A stretch of 64,000 nucleotides of DNA from contig MVGU01001202.1 in NCBI GenBank assembly GCA_002005505.1, positions 1 to 64,000 of the forward strand, in the 5' to 3' direction. The stretch is from Botryococcus braunii. Its lineage: Eukaryota > Chlorophyta > Trebouxiophyceae. Shown one piece after another: positions 24,052 to 36,901 of the stretch. A model generated the notes under the pieces. That model saw only the letters and a list, made by a program, of their open reading frames with translations, did no database searches and was not told where the DNA came from. Position 1 is the first letter of the stretch, and the number at the start of each line of letters is the position of its first letter. Made by a program: the position numbers and the translations under genes.

Positions 24052-24337
24052 TTACCTTTTCCTTAGCTTCAAGCTTCTTCATATCTGAAAACCAGGCCTC
24101 TATCGACAAGTCTGCATATTCTCCATTGACCAGGTTCTTGCCCTGCTTGAGCTCATCTGCAGCCAGTGCCAGCGCCTTCTTGTACAGGTCTGTCGCGCCC
24201 CTTTCCGTCTTCCTGTAAGCCTTACTGCAGTCCTGTCGCAGTTCTGCTGCCCTCCTGGCCAGCTCCCGCCATTTCTCTCTATTCTCGTTCTTAGTAGCTG
24301 GTGCCACTCTCTCCTCCAAGGCCTTGATTTTGTCCCT
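24052..24337 (-). CDS. Middle gag exon of the YR retroelement
   Basis: An acceptor-like AG precedes GGACAAAATCAAGGCC, and a clear donor (GAAAAG followed by GTAAGTGATT) lies near 24051. The encoded stretch is charged and helical (KWRELARRAAELRQDCSKAYRKTERG), with a predicted coiled-coil character. Joining it to the upstream exon at GTCAACAAG keeps an open frame. The role is inferred from position. Confidence 0.55.
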
Positions 24338-24364
24338 GGCGCTGCCCTGCGCCCCTGGCTTACC

Positions 24365-25480
24365 TCAGCCTCCATTGCACTGCCATAGCAGATACCAGCA
24401 CCTAGCTGGTCCCTTCTGCTATTCCTTGCCTTGTTACCATCTAACCTGCCCAACCCCTGGCACCCCTCCTAACTAGCTTTATTGAGGAGCATGTGACTGT
24501 GATCTTCAACCACCTCTATGTGTAGTTCTGTACAGCACGCCTGTTTGTAATCTAGCATAGCAGTATCACTTACCTTCACTGTACCTTTTTTTTTTTTTTT
24601 TTTTGTACCTTATGTCAAGACCTTGTACTGACTGTCCTGCTGGTTAAACGACAGGATTTTACAACCACGTATCAACACCTATATTCTTTATGTGGTTATG
24701 TGACTGCAAGTACCTCTATGTGTGTTCAAATACCAACGTCACTGGGCCTTAAATTTGCTGTACAGTTGTGTACTAAGCCTACCTAGTTCACAAGGGCTGC
24801 TCTGTCTTAATCAACATCCCTGCTTCCGTTTGCCTTGCTGGTCCAACCCATCCAGCTCCAACCTCTCTCCACGAGTATCCAGCCCCTTTGGGCACCTTAC
24901 CATCCAGTTCCATCCTCTCTCCACGAGGATCCAGCCCCCTTGGGCACCTTACCATCCGGTTCCATCCCCTCTCACGAGGATCCAGCCCCCTTGGGCACCT
25001 TATTATCCAGTTCCATCCTCTCTCCACGAGGAGCCAGCCCCCTTGGGCATCCCCCGCTGCCCCTACCTGGCAGCACCGTCTTGTGCCTTTACCTCCAGGG
25101 TCACAGCCCACCCTTCCCAGCTCAAGTCCCCTGGCTGGTCTTTGCCCTCCAGCCCCATCCTTTCTGCAAGCTACTCCACTCCCCTTTTGGCACACGCTGC
25201 TGCCCTGCCCTCGCAGCACCGTTTTTCCTCCCCCCTCTCCAAGGGATATGCCTCCCTTACTTAGCTAACCTGGTTTACCTCTCTCTCTCAACACTCACCG
25301 CTCACGACCACTAATTCTATCCTTACTTTTGCACACTTCAGGTCCCTTGCTCCCCTGGATAGGTCTCACAGCGTTAGCATGCCACACAGGTTAAACTTCT
25401 TGCAGCTGCACAATCAATCATGCCCTTGGGCCAAAATAACACAATCTTCGGCCAACCGAAATTGCCGTGCTTAACAATAA
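24365..25480 (-). other. Presumed first gag intron of the YR element
   Basis: This stretch lies between the donor near 25486 and the acceptor near 24338. It contains a run of 18 T near 24588 and a degenerate tandem repeat at 24849-25052 (period 51-52 bp, about four units sharing CACGAGGATCCAGCCCC). The open frames over the tandem repeat have no family features, so I call no gene. Confidence 0.5.
24849..25052. repeat. Degenerate 51-52-bp tandem repeat
   Basis: Four units start with ATCC(A/G)G(T/C)TCC at 24850, 24902, 24954 and 25005, each followed by TCTCCACGAGGATCCAGCC-like sequence and TTGGGCACC. Confidence 0.85.
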
Positions 25481-25486
25481 CTTACC

Positions 25487-26130
25487 TTGTTGACTTGGAA
25501 CACTTTCTCTGCTTCAGTTCGTGGCTTCTTTCTGTCCTCTTCGGACTGTGACGAAGACGCACTGCTTGAGCGGCTTCTTGATCTCTTGCTTGTGCCTTCG
25601 TTTCTCTCTTTGGATTTTACCTTTTTTGCTATCTTCGCTGGCGGCGAACCAAGACTTTGTCTGGCAATCTGTGCGCTGTATCCCACCCACACTGCCGGCG
25701 GTTCTATCTTCGTGACAAAAACCCGGTCTAGCCTATCGAATATTGATGGAGGAGTCAATAGCACCCTCTCAGGATCAAACTGTGCTACTGCATCTGGGTT
25801 TTTAAGCACAGCGTCAGAGTATTCGCGACCTGCGCTGACCAGACTAGTATGCACCACAACCACAGTGTGCGGAGCGTCCCCTGGGGACCGAACCGCCGTC
25901 TTACAGACTACCTTCACAAACTGGTTTTGCGTCAAAGCATCAATGTCGCCGAAATGAACCGCTGTCACCTCGTAAAGCTTATGTGGGGTTCCCTCCCTGC
26001 TTAACAGCACGCTACATAACGTCTTACTCGGCGGGGCTTGCACCCCAAGCTCGGCTGGGGCCTCTAAGTTCGCTGCCCAGGCTTCGAACTGCCCTGAAAA
26101 CCTCCCAGGTGCTCTGGCACCAAACTCCAT
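25487..26130 (-). CDS. First gag exon of the YR retroelement
   Basis: The frame starts at ATG 26130, just inside repeat A1, and encodes about 214 residues ending in a Ser/Arg-rich basic tail (KRSRSRSSSASSSQSEEDRKKPR). A donor AACAAG followed by GTAAGTTATT lies at its end. The N-terminal part matches no family I recognise; its place as the first frame after A1 suggests the gag start. Confidence 0.55.
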
Positions 26131-26188
26131 GCTTCGAAACTCGCACTATCGTCTTATATTACCAAAACCAGTGGCGACGGCCACTAAC

Positions 26189-26435
26189 ACCAATGAAGGT
26201 GCGTAGAGCCACCCGTCCCCCGGGTATATCAGTCAAGAGGGAGGGACCCACCTAATGGTTTCCTCAGTTGCTTGTTTGAATCCTATCCTTTGGTTTTCTA
26301 TATCACCTAGCCTGTTCCCCCGTTGTTTCACCTGAAATATCCTTGATTGTCCATTCGTGATCTGGAGTCACGTGCTTGTTCGCCATTAGTCAATCCTTTT
26401 GGGGGTTTACTAGCCCTCCCGTGGCAATGGAATTT
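26189..26435 (-). repeat. A1 terminal repeat of the YR element
   Basis: This repeat matches A2 (11303-11549) over its whole 247 bp, from ACCAATGAAGGTGCG to GGAATTT. It forms the end of the element. The base after it, 26436, resumes the family C LTR. Confidence 0.9.
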
Positions 26436-26653
26436 GTTTTTAAGTACGATCGGTTATTTTGCGAATGAGTCGACGAGGCCGATCGACAAGGCGTAGAAGT
26501 ATTTCTGTCCATAAGTGTCGACGGAGCTGATCGACTGGGCCGATCGACGCGGCATATAGCATTCTGGCAAGTAGTATTCTGTCAATAGGAATATGTTTTG
26601 CACGGAGCAACGATTCTAGGTGGATAAAGGGGTAGAGACAGAGTCGTATCCTC

Positions 26654-26903
26654 AGACATTCGATTGCTGTCTCCGGTGCCTCAAGTCGGACCTCTGTATT
26701 TCCGTTTGGCACCGTCCTTTGCCTGCATTAACTCAGCTGTCGCTTGCTATGCAGGTGTGTTTAGTTGTTTCGACCTTTATTGTATAGTTTGATATATGTA
26801 ATAGACATTCGATTGCTGTCTCCGGTGCCTCAAGTCGGACCTCTGTATTTCCGTTTGGCACCGTCCTTTGCCTGCATTAACTCAGCTGTCGCTTGCTATG
26901 CAG
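26654..26903 (+). repeat. Duplicated leader segment in family C LTR
   Basis: Two 101-bp copies, 26654-26754 and 26803-26903, are separated by 48 bp. The first ends GCTATGCAG followed by GTGTGTTTAG, and the second ends GCTATGCAG followed by GAATCCTG. The spacer starts with GT and the second copy begins AGACATT, so a GT...AG pair spans it. The mirror-image C LTR shows the same structure at about 36950-37198. Confidence 0.92.
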
Positions 26904-26951
26904 GAATCCTGAAACTGTTTTTTGATCAAATTGACATCAAATAATCGAATA

Positions 26952-26968
26952 TGGTATCGGCGACACCG
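26952..26968 (+). other. Candidate primer binding site of family C
   Basis: TGGTATCGGCGACACCG lies at the LTR/leader boundary, and the same sequence occurs in C2 (minus strand, ending at 36901). It begins TGG as expected for priming by a tRNA 3' CCA end; I cannot name the tRNA. It also forms half of a hairpin with GGTGTCGATA just downstream. Families A and B use a different primer type. Confidence 0.6.
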
Positions 26969-27302
26969 TTTGGTGTCGATACTGGTCACTGCTCCCGCCA
27001 GCAGCGAGGAGAATAATACGCATACAACTATTTGCAAGCTTCAGCAAGTCTCCAGAAATTCTCGCCCATTTCTCTGCTTTCAACGTAGTTGTTTGTAGTG
27101 TCTTGGGTTGAACGATCGCTTGGAACTTCGGGTTGCTGGATTGTCTCGCTGGAAAGGCACTTGTGTTGATCTAGTAGTGAGAGACAATTGGATGTATTGG
27201 CTGTTGGGATCTGGTGGTTGTGGAATATCTGTTTAAAGTGCAAGCAAGTTTGTTTTCCTTTTAATCTTTCTTTGCCAGTTGCCCGTCAAGGCTTCTGGAA
27301 TA

Positions 27303-29726
27303 ATGTCACAGACAGAATCACAAGATGAAGGATTCAATGTCAGTATTGAGATAGAACCTGCCAGCCCAATGGGCAGGAATGTCTTTAGGAATCCTACCTA
27401 TGATGCAGAAGCAGTCACTGATGACTCTGTGTCACATGTTACAGGGGTCCTAAATGGAATGCAGCAGCAAACTGATGAGGGTCTACAAAGACCACAGGGA
27501 GACTCAGAATGGGAAGCATGGGGATATGATCCACAGACTCAAAACATACCTCTAAACCCTGCTTTCTCAAGACGAGACAACCTTGGTACCTTTGTACCTG
27601 ATCAGCAAGCTGCTGCATCTCCTGCCCCTATGTCTTCTAGAGTGCTAGGCTTTCAAACAAATTTGCCTTCCTCCAGACCTGTCTTAAGCCCTTTGTTTGG
27701 GATACCTAGGACTGCAGTCAGGATCCCAGTGAGGCCTACACACTTACCTGTACCTAGTGCACCACTGGCAGGTGCACCAGTCAATGTTTCCTCATTCATG
27801 ACAAGTGTACCACACACAGGTATTATGCTCCTTTCAGGAAACATAAATCAGGCAAGTACAGCATCAGGTACTACAGTAGTGCATGTTCCCTTGGCAACTG
27901 GTGGCACAATGCCAATCAGTCTTCCAACATCTACAATTTTAAACTCTATTGCACCAACTGTTCAAAGTGTGAGTGCTACACAGGGAACTGCTGCACAGTC
28001 AACGGCACAAGTGTCTGCCCCACCTCCTCCACCTCCACCAGGTGGTGGGCCTCCTTATAGTGGTCCACCAGGAGGTGGTGGCTGGCCTCCGAATCCACCA
28101 GGGGGTTCTTCCTCAGGCCCTCCCTGGTTTAGTGGTGTACCTGGCAGTTGGGGTATGGTGAATTCCAACCCCTATGGTTACAGTGGGTATCCCTTCATGA
28201 AGTTCAATTCTCCTTCTCAAAGGCTTACTCCAAAGTTAGAGCCCCTTAAACTTAATGATGATAACTGGGTCATATGGTCTAGATATGTTCATGCAATGCT
28301 TATAGAGATGGGGGTAGAATACTGTATTCTTCATGACATGAGAGGTTATTTAGATGATTATAAGGCCCAGAGCATTATAACACAGTCTTGTTCAGAGGAG
28401 TATCAAATACAAATCTCTGATCATTTGTCTGCCTACTCTATGTGGGACTACTTGATGGCCTTATTTGTTACAAAAGCAAATGGCAAAATCATATCTCTCC
28501 AGGAAGAGTTCCGCACCTTCAAGATGCATACAAATGAGAAACCTTCCTCATATGTACTAAGGGGTAGAAAAATAGCCAACACAATTAAAAGCTTAGGACA
28601 TGAGTTCAGTGACCTCTCACTCTGCACTATGCTTTTAAATGGACTCCCTGAGGAGTATAATATACATAAGCAGGTTCAACAATCTATTATAGTGTTCAAT
28701 CCTGATGTGAATCTGCTACAACACTCTTTAGAGCTGGCACATATGCAGATAGTGAATAAGAAACTCCAAACCCCACCACCTAAAAATAACACCTTTAACC
28801 AGAAGTCCTCTCCTGGTCAAGGTTACAACCTTAAGTATAAGGCACCAAATTCCCCTACTTCAAATGCTGTAGAGAAAGGTGCTAATCAAGGTGGTGGTGG
28901 GCAGAGTGGTAAAACAGCCTTCCAACAGATAGGGAGGCCTTTACCATTTTGCAGGTACTGCAAGCAGGATGGACACAGCATAGAGACCTGCCCAAAGTTG
29001 GAGGGCAAGAGAGTTAGCTTTGCTTCTCCACCAAAGCAGAGCCACTGCACACAGCTATATACAGTTTGCTCTGAACCCTCTATTTCTGGTTGGCTGATAG
29101 ATTCTGGTTCAACAGATCATATTTCCCCTGACTGTGAGAATATGATGAATTATCTCAAGTATGATAAACCAGATATCCTGATAGTAGCAAATGGTGGTAG
29201 GGAGGAAATCATTGGTGAGGGTACTGTGCAGGTCTTCCTGGAAACAGGAAACTCTCTTTACCTGTACAATGTTAAACATGTACCCTCAGCTAAAAAGCGT
29301 TTATTGTCTGTAGGGAAGGCCTATCATGATGGGTTAGATGTTCATATAAATGGCATTCACTGTCACCTTACAGATTCAAATGGTGATCTTGTGGGCATTG
29401 CTGAACATGTATACCCTTATCAGTGGCTCACAGACCTTTCTATACAAAACAGTGTTCCCCTACCAGTGTCAAATGAAAAGACACAGTGCAACCATACAAA
29501 GGTGGATGTAGATCTGGTAAACATATGGCATCAGCGTTTTGGTCATCTCTCTGCTCAAAACTTGCAAAGGTTGAGCAGGGAGAAAATGGTAGAAGGCTTA
29601 AAACTCCCATCAGGTGACCTATCCAAGTGCATTTGTCATCAAGGTACTTGCGATGCCTGTATGCATGGGAGGCAGACAGCCTCACCATTTAAATCAACCC
29701 AAAATACTTGTTCAAAACCTCTTTAA
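27303..29726 (+). pseudogene. Family C copy 1 gag, protease and pre-integrase domain
   Basis: ATG at 27303 (MSQTESQDEG) is the likely start. A Pro/Gly-rich N-terminal region precedes a Copia gag/UBN2 core (LKLNDDNWVIWSRYVHAM ... SSYVLRGRKIANTIKSLG), a CCHC knuckle CRYCKQDGHSIETC, the protease motif LIDSGSTDHIS and the HHCC domain (HQRFGHLSAQN ... CHQGTCDACMHG). It stops at 29724-29726 where GAA is changed to TAA (CTTTAA here, CTTGAA in C2). The frame continues after the stop, so the break is one nonsense change. Confidence 0.93.
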
Positions 29727-31909
29727 GTCATTCACATGGACCTTATGGGCCCCATAGATCCTGAAACTCCTGAAGGATACAAGTATGCCCTTGTCATTTT
29801 GGATGAGTTCACAGAGTACTCATTTGTTGTTCTGATTAAATCTAAGAGTGATGCAGCAAAAGAAGCTACATACATTCTCACAGCTTTGCAAAACCAGCAA
29901 GACTGTAAAGTACAATTTATCAGAACAGATAATGGTACTGAGTTCAATGGGTTGTTCAAATTCTGTAGGGAGCATGGGGCAGTTCACCAGAAGACTGCCC
30001 CATATGCACATCAGCAGAATGGGAAAATAGAGAGGCTCAACCGTACGCTACAGGAGAAAGCAAGGTGTTTGCTAGCTGCCTCTGGTTTATCATCTGAAAA
30101 CTGGGGTGAAGCTCTTCTTACTTCAAATTATGTTAGAAATATGTCTCCTGTTAAGCACTTGAGCAAAACCCCATTTGAAATGATGCATGGAAAGGCTCCC
30201 AATGTTTCACATCTCAGAATCTTTGGCTCCAAATGTTTTCTCCTTCTTCCTAAGTCAAAGAGGGGAGGGAAATTTGAGCCTGTCAGTGCTGAGGGTATCT
30301 TTGTAGGTTATGATGGCCTTAGCAAGAACTACAAAGTTCTTGTTGATGGAAAGATTGATGTTTACTGCAGAGAATATGTCAAATTCTCTGAACATGCTGT
30401 TCATGATCTGCCTGAAGCACTGGCTGAAGACGATGAGGATGACACTTGCCCATCACTAGTGAGTGTCTCTGATTCTGACTCAGAAGATGGTCATTCTGAT
30501 GATGGTGATACCACTGAGCAAATGCCTGATGTCTCTTTTGCATTAGATATCCCAGAAATTAGCTTAGAGCTAGATCAGGGTACTACACTAGTTAGTGCTG
30601 GAGAGCAAACGGGAAAGGATCAGGACCACTTTGGTCTTGATCCTAGTGGGACTAAGCATGGTAAAAGTGCAGCCACGGGAAGTACGGACGCTTTAGGTCC
30701 AGAACCCTGTTACACAAGTGCTGCAAGTCCGCGCCCACTTAAGGGTGTTCCACAAGCGACTATCCATGAAATGAGTGGGGGGAGTGTCCCAGACCCCCAA
30801 TTAGAACCTGGAGTAGACCAGGATGTGGTCCCTAAGCCTCCAGCAGGTGGTTTCAGCAGTAAGTATCCAGTTAGGAATAGGAAAAATGCAGAAACACATC
30901 CCTGGTGGTCTGGTGCACACACTACAGAAACCCAAACCTCTTTCCTTGGATATGTTCAAGTCCAAAAAGACACAATATATGTTGAACCTGTCACTTACTT
31001 TCAAGCTATCAACTCCCCTGAAGCTGAAAAATGGTTGGATGCCATGAAAGATGAAATGCAGTCTCTCTCTGCTCTTGGCACCTGGACATATGTGGAAGTT
31101 TCAGATGCACAACGCAAAAAGGCCCTCCCTGTCAAATGGGTTTACAAAATAAAGCTCACTGAAACAGGGGAGGTGGATAGATTTAAAGCAAGACTGGTAG
31201 CCAAGGGTTTCAAACAGATATATGGCATAGATTACACTGAAGTCTATGCCCCTGTGTCTAAACATACCACACTAAGGTACCTGTTGGCGAAGGCTGTGAA
31301 CAGGGACATGCATGTGCATCAGATGGATGTCAGCACAGCCTTCCTACATGGGAAATTAGCAGAGGAAATTTATGTGCAGCAACCAGAGGGTTTTCATGTA
31401 GGTGGACCCAATACTGTTTGCAAGCTGCACAAGGCCCTCTATGGGCTCAAGCAGGCGCCCAAGGCTTGGTATGACACTATCAGTCATGTCCTTGTGAGTT
31501 CAGGTTTTACTATCTCAGATGCTGATCCATCCCTATTCATCCTGAACAAGTCAGAGGGGTCTGTAGTCTATCTTCTGCTGTATGTTGATGACATACTATT
31601 ACTATCACAGAGCATGTCTGTCATAACAGAAGTCAAATCACTTATGTCCAGTCATTTCAGCATAAAGGACTTAGGGGAGGCAAAACACTTTCTAGGCATG
31701 CAAATAAAACAAGAGAGAGATGCAAATGGTGCTTTGTTGTCAATTACACTCTCAAATGAGAAATTGATCAGTGACATGCTTGAGAGTTTCGATTTAAAAG
31801 GGGACAAGCCCAAATCTACTCCCCTCGATAGATCAATGAAACTCAAAAAGGGAGAAGGCAAACCACTTCCCCAAAACAACAGATATAGGGAACTGGTTGG
31901 GGGTGTTCT
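29727..31909 (+). pseudogene. Family C copy 1 integrase and RT, truncated at 31909
   Basis: The frame continues from the upstream stop into the integrase core (DLMGPIDPETPEG, RTDNGTEFNG, HQQNGKIERLNRTLQEKARCLL), then the acidic linker and RT with YGLKQAPKAWYD and LLYVDDILLL. It breaks off in the block RELVGGVL, where a family D LTR begins at 31910. RNase H is missing from this copy but present in 8110-10497. Confidence 0.93.
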
Positions 31910-32600
31910 TGAAATATTCTGGGCTTGGCGTATCCTGCATGGTGGCGGCACGGAGGGTGTTAGACGATGTCCTCCTACTTGTGCGTTGTTAAGTAGGCAC
32001 GGACATATACAAGTCAAGGACTGGTTGGCAACTGATTGATAGACACCCGGAGTGCTGCTATAGTTCCAATCAAGTCTTACAATATCTCTCATCTCTCCTA
32101 ATAAGGTGACGCAGTTCAAACACGCCTAACCTGCTCTCACTCAGGTCATGCTCGTTACTTTGTCCGATGAGCTAAACTCAACTCCATATGTCTAGCTTGT
32201 TCTAACAATGTTCATCTGAGTGCTAAATCCAGGAATACAATAAGGGTTAAGTCACCTGCATGGTGGCGGCACGGAGGGTGTTAGACGATGTCCTCCTACT
32301 TGTGCGTTGTTAAGTAGGCACGGACATATACAAGTCAAGGACTGGTTGGCAACTGATTGATAGACACCCGGAGTGCTGCTATAGTTCCAATCAAGTGCCT
32401 TCCCTCTCCGTGCTTGCCCCATATGCCTCCTTTCTACAAACGTGTCTGTAACTTGCGTTATGATAGTCTTCGTTCAAATGCATGTATTGCCTGGCAGAAC
32501 TCAGAGTTTTGCCTCTCCTTCCTAATTGGTATTGTCCTCATCCGGAGACTTGCCATTATTTCTCCTCTGAGGGAAAGGCATAAAATTAATTAACACAACA
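31910..32600 (-). repeat. Family D LTR with internal direct repeat
   Basis: On the minus strand the LTR starts TGTTGTGTTAATTAA (at 32600, next to an AAGGGGAAG polypurine tract) and ends AATATTTCA. It holds a 141-bp direct repeat, 31935-32075 and 32256-32396, spaced by 180 bp. On the minus strand the first copy ends CCATGCAG followed by GTGACT and the second ends CCATGCAG followed by GATACG; the spacer ends TGTAAG before the second copy. It interrupts family C RT. Confidence 0.88.
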
Positions 32601-32618
32601 CTTCCCCTTGCCTTTACC

Positions 32619-34060
32619 TCACAGAAACTTGGCCAGTCCCAGTGAGTTACGATGTCCCAGAAACACTTGTCTAACTAGTGGTTTGGTAAAAATGTCAGCC
32701 ACATTTCTAGCAGATTGAATGTACTTGAATTCAACCTGCCCCTTTGCAATAGCTTCACGGGCAAAGTGACAGCTAATTGCAATATGCTTTGTGTGTTTGG
32801 AGTACACCGGATTCCTCAGGTGGTTTATACACCCTTGGTTGTCACAATGAATCTTCACTATCCACGGTAACACTCCAATTTCCTCCAGGAAACCTCTCAG
32901 CCAATTTGCTTCCTTTACAACAGCACTTGCTGCCATGAATTCAGCCTCCACTGTTGAAGTGGCAACAGCAGATTGCTTTTTACTTCCCCACACCACTGCT
33001 CCTCCAAACACAGTGAGGACAAAGCCAGTGGTAGAGAAGCGATGATCCTGATCACCTCCATAGTCGGCATCCACATAGCCTTCTAGCTCTATCTCCCCCC
33101 CTCCGAGAGTTAGAACCAAATCTCGGGTTCCTTTCAGATACTTCAACACACGGATGGCTTCATTCCAATGTGCTGTGGTGGGAGATATGCGGTAACGAGA
33201 CAATACACCTACTGCTTGAGCTATGTCGGGACGTGTGGTGTTGGCTATATACAGAAGAGACCCTACTAACTCACAGTAACGGTGACCTGGAGGTAGTGGA
33301 CTGCCAGCACCAATGCTGTCGCTCCCATCTCTCGGTGCAGGCCTTTGGGACATTACGAAATCTTTTGTCATGGGAGTATCAGGTCCCACTGACTCAAGAT
33401 CCAAGCCAAATTTCTCTACAAGTGCATCGATTTTAGGGATGCAACTCAGGGTGATCAGCCCTTTATCTCTATCTCTCATCACTTGACATCCCAAGAAATC
33501 CTTTACTTCTCCAAGATCATGGATGGTGAACTCTTTCTTGAGGAGTCCCTTCACTCTCTCGATTTCTGACATACCCTTGGAAACTATCAGAAGATCATCA
33601 ACATAGATCAGCACATAGGACTTTCCTCCATCAGTAGAGCATCTCACATACACTCCCGCATCACTCTTGCACACCTCATACCCCATGACTTCAAGTTTAT
33701 CATTCAGGGTTTTGTGCCAGGCACGTGGAGCCTGCTTCAGGCCATACAACGCCTTTCTCAATCGGCACACAATATGCTTATCCCCATTCTCAAAGCCAGG
33801 AGGTTGCGTTACATATACTTCCTCCTCGAGCTCACCATTCAGAAAGGCGGTCTTAACGTCTACCTGATGAATTTCACAGCCCTCTCTTGCAGCAACGGCC
33901 AGCAGAGCTCTTCTAGCTCCATAGCTACTAGTAGGAGCAAAAACCTCCATCACATCCACTCCAGGGATTTGTCTGCATCCCTGTGCCACTAATCTGGCCT
34001 TGAATCTCACCACATTGCCATGTGCATCCATTTTCACTGAAAATATCCAGTGAACATGAC
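32619..34060 (-). pseudogene. Family D RT and RNase H, fused to family C integrase sequence
   Basis: RT shows KARLVAQGCRQIPGVD, DVKTAFLNGELEEEVY, YGLKQAPRAWHKT and LIYVDDLLIV. RNase H shows VDADYGGDQDHRFSTTG, WGSKKQSAVATSTVEAEF and RNVADIFTKPL. It is closest in motifs to families A and B. At about 34060 the D sequence joins family C integrase (the block MGPIDPETPEGYKYAL) in the same frame. The join deletes D gag, protease and integrase, and the rest of C pol. This is a rearrangement junction, not a working fusion, because C2 carries a stop upstream. Confidence 0.9.
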
Positions 34061-36550
34061 CAAGGGCATACTTGTATCCTTCAGGAGTTTCAGGATCTAT
34101 GGGGCCCATAAGGTCCATGTGAATGACTTCAAGAGGTTTTGAACAAGTATTTTGGGTTTATTTAAATGGTGAGGCTGTCTGCCTCCCATGCATACAGGCA
34201 TCGCAAGTACCTTGATGACCAATGCACTTGGATAGGTCACCTGATGGGAGTTTTAAGCCTTCTACCATTTTCTCCCTGCTCAACCTTTGCAAGTTTTGAG
34301 CAGAGAGATGACCAAAACGCTGATGCCATATGTTTACCAGATCTACATCCACCTTTGTATGGTTGCACTGTGTCTTTTCATTTGACACTGGTAGGGGAAC
34401 ACTGTTTTGTATAGAAAGGTCTGTGAGCCACTGATAAGGGTATACATGTTCAGCAATGCCCACAAGATCACCATTTGAATCTGTAAGGTGACAGTGAATG
34501 CCATTTATATGAACATCTAACCCATCATGATAGGCCTTCCCTACAGACAATAAACGCTTTTTAGCTGAGGGTACATGTTTAACATTGTACAGGTAAAGAG
34601 AGTTTCCTGTTTCCAGGAAGACCTGCACAGTACCCTCACCAATGATTTCCTCCCTACCACCATTTGCTACTATCAGGATATCTGGTTTATCATACTTGAG
34701 ATAATTCATCATATTCTCACAGTCAGGGGAAATATGATCTGTTGAACCAGAATCTATCAGCCAACCAGAAATAGAGGGTTCAGAGCAAACTGTATGTAGC
34801 TGTGTGCAGTGGCTCTGCTTTGGTGGAGAAGCAAAGCTAACTCTCTTGCCCTCCAACTTTGGGCAGGTCTCTATGCTGTGTCCATCCTGCTTGCAGTACC
34901 TGCAAAATGGTAAAGGCCTCCCTATCTGCTGGAAGGCTGTTTTACCACTCTGCCCACCACCACCTTGATTAGCACCTTTCTCTACAGCATTTGAAGTAGG
35001 GGAATTTGGTGCCTTATACTTAAGGTTGTAACCTTGACCAGGAGAGGACTTCTGGTTAAAGGTGTTATTTTTAGGTGGTGGGGTTTGGAGTTTCTTATTC
35101 ACTATCTGCATATGTGCCAGCTCTAAAGAGTGTTGTAGCAGATTCACATCAGGATTGGACACTATAATAGATTGTTGAACCTGCTTGTGTATATTATACT
35201 CCTCAGGGAGTCCATTTAAAAGCATAGTGCAGAGTGAGAGGTCACTGAACTCATGTCCTAAGCTTTTAATTGTGTTGGCTATTTTTCTACCCCTTAGTAC
35301 ATATGAGGAAGGTTTCTCATTTGTATGCATCTTGAAGGTGCGGGACTCTTCCTGGAGAGATATGATTTTGCCATTTGCTTTTGTAACAAATAAGGCCATC
35401 AAGTAGTCCCACATAGAGTAGGCAGACAAATGATCAGAGATTTGTATTTGATACTCCTCTGAACAAGACTGTGTTATAATGCTCTGGGCCTTATAATCAT
35501 CTAAATAACCTCTCATGTCATGAAGAATACAGTATTCTACCCCCATCTCTATAAGCATTGCATGAACATATCTAGACCATATGACCCAGTTATCATCATT
35601 AAGTTTAAGGGGCTCTAACTTTGGAGTAAGCCTTTGAGAAGGAGAATTGAACTTCATGAAGGGATACCCACTGTAACCATAGGGGTTGGAATTCACCATA
35701 CCCCAACTGCCAGGTACACCACTAAACCAGGGAGGGCCTGAGGAAGAACCCCCTGGTGGATTTGGAGGCCAGCCACCACCTCCTGGTGGACCACTATAAG
35801 GAGGCCCACCACCTGGTGGAGGTGGAGGAGGTGGGGCAGACACTTGTGCCGTTGACTGTGCAGCAGTTCCCTGTGTAGCACTCACACTTTGAACAGTTGG
35901 TGCAATAGAGTTTAAAATTGTAGATGTTGGAAGACTGATTGGCATTGTGCCACCAGTTGCCAAGGGAACATGCACTACTGTAGTACCTGATGATGTACTT
36001 GCCTGATTTATGTTTCCTGAAAGGAGCATAATACCTGTGTGTGGTACACTTGTCATGAATGAGGAAACATTGACTGGTGCACCTGCCAGTGGTGCACTAG
36101 GTACAGGTAAGTGTGTAGGCCTCACTGGGATCCTGACTGCAAACCTAGGTATCCCAAACAAAGGGCTTAAGACAGGTCTGGAGGCAGGCAAATTTGTTTG
36201 AAAGCCTAGAATCTAGAAGACATAGGGGCAGGAGATGCAGCAGCTTGCTGAGCAGGTACAAAGGTACCAAGGTTGTCTCGTCTTGAGAAAGCAGGGTTTA
36301 GAGGTATGTTTTGAGTCTGTGGATCATATCCCCATGCTTCCCATTCTGAGTCTCCCTGTGGTCTTTGTAGACCCTCATCAGTTTGCTGCTGCATTCCATT
36401 TAGGACCCCTGTAACATGTGACACAGAATCATCAGTGACTGCTTCTGCATCATAGGTAGGATTCCTAAAGACATTCCTGCCCATTGGGCTGGCAGGTTCT
36501 ATCTCAATACTGACATTGAATCCTTCATCTTGTGATTCTGTCTGTGACAT
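34061..36550 (-). pseudogene. Family C copy 2 gag, protease and pre-integrase domain
   Basis: This minus-strand copy is nearly identical to 27303-29790. The start ATG is at 36550. It has two breaks relative to copy 1: a frame change around 36205-36215 (the early gag frame ends near 36206 and resumes from about 36191), and TCA changed to TAA at 34158-34156, near the end of the HHCC domain. The nonsense change of copy 1 is absent here. The core features (UBN2-like gag, CCHC knuckle, DSGSTDH protease) are intact. It ends at the junction with family D at 34060. Confidence 0.92.
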
Positions 36551-36901
36551 TATTCCAGAAGCCTTGACGGGCAACTGGCAAAGAAAGATTAAAAGGAAAA
36601 CAAACTTGCTTGCACTTTAAACAGATATTCCACAACCACCAGATCCCAACAGCCAATACATCCAATTGTCTCTCACTACTAGATCAACACAAGTGCCTTT
36701 CCAGCGAGACAATCCAGCAACCCGAAGTTCCAAGCGATCGTTCAACCCAAGACACTACAAACAACTACGTTGAAAGCAGAGAAATGGGCGAGAATTTCTG
36801 GAGACTTGCTGAAGCTTGCAAATAGTTGTATGCGTATTATTCTCCTCGCTGCTGGCGGGAGCAGTGACCAGTATCGACACCAAACGGTGTCGCCGATACC
36901 A

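Noticed and set aside
24722..25314. Overlapping Pro/Ser-rich frames of up to 180 codons
   Set aside because: They cover a degenerate 52-bp tandem repeat in a presumed intron, and all three plus frames are similarly open.
32619..34118. A functional C integrase-D RT fusion protein starting MDLMGPIDP
   Set aside because: The start is an internal codon of C integrase downstream of a nonsense change; the fusion is a rearrangement joint.
36610..36825. Small frame upstream of family C gag, mirrored at 27028-27243
   Set aside because: It is antisense to the element leader and appears in both C copies only because the leader is conserved.
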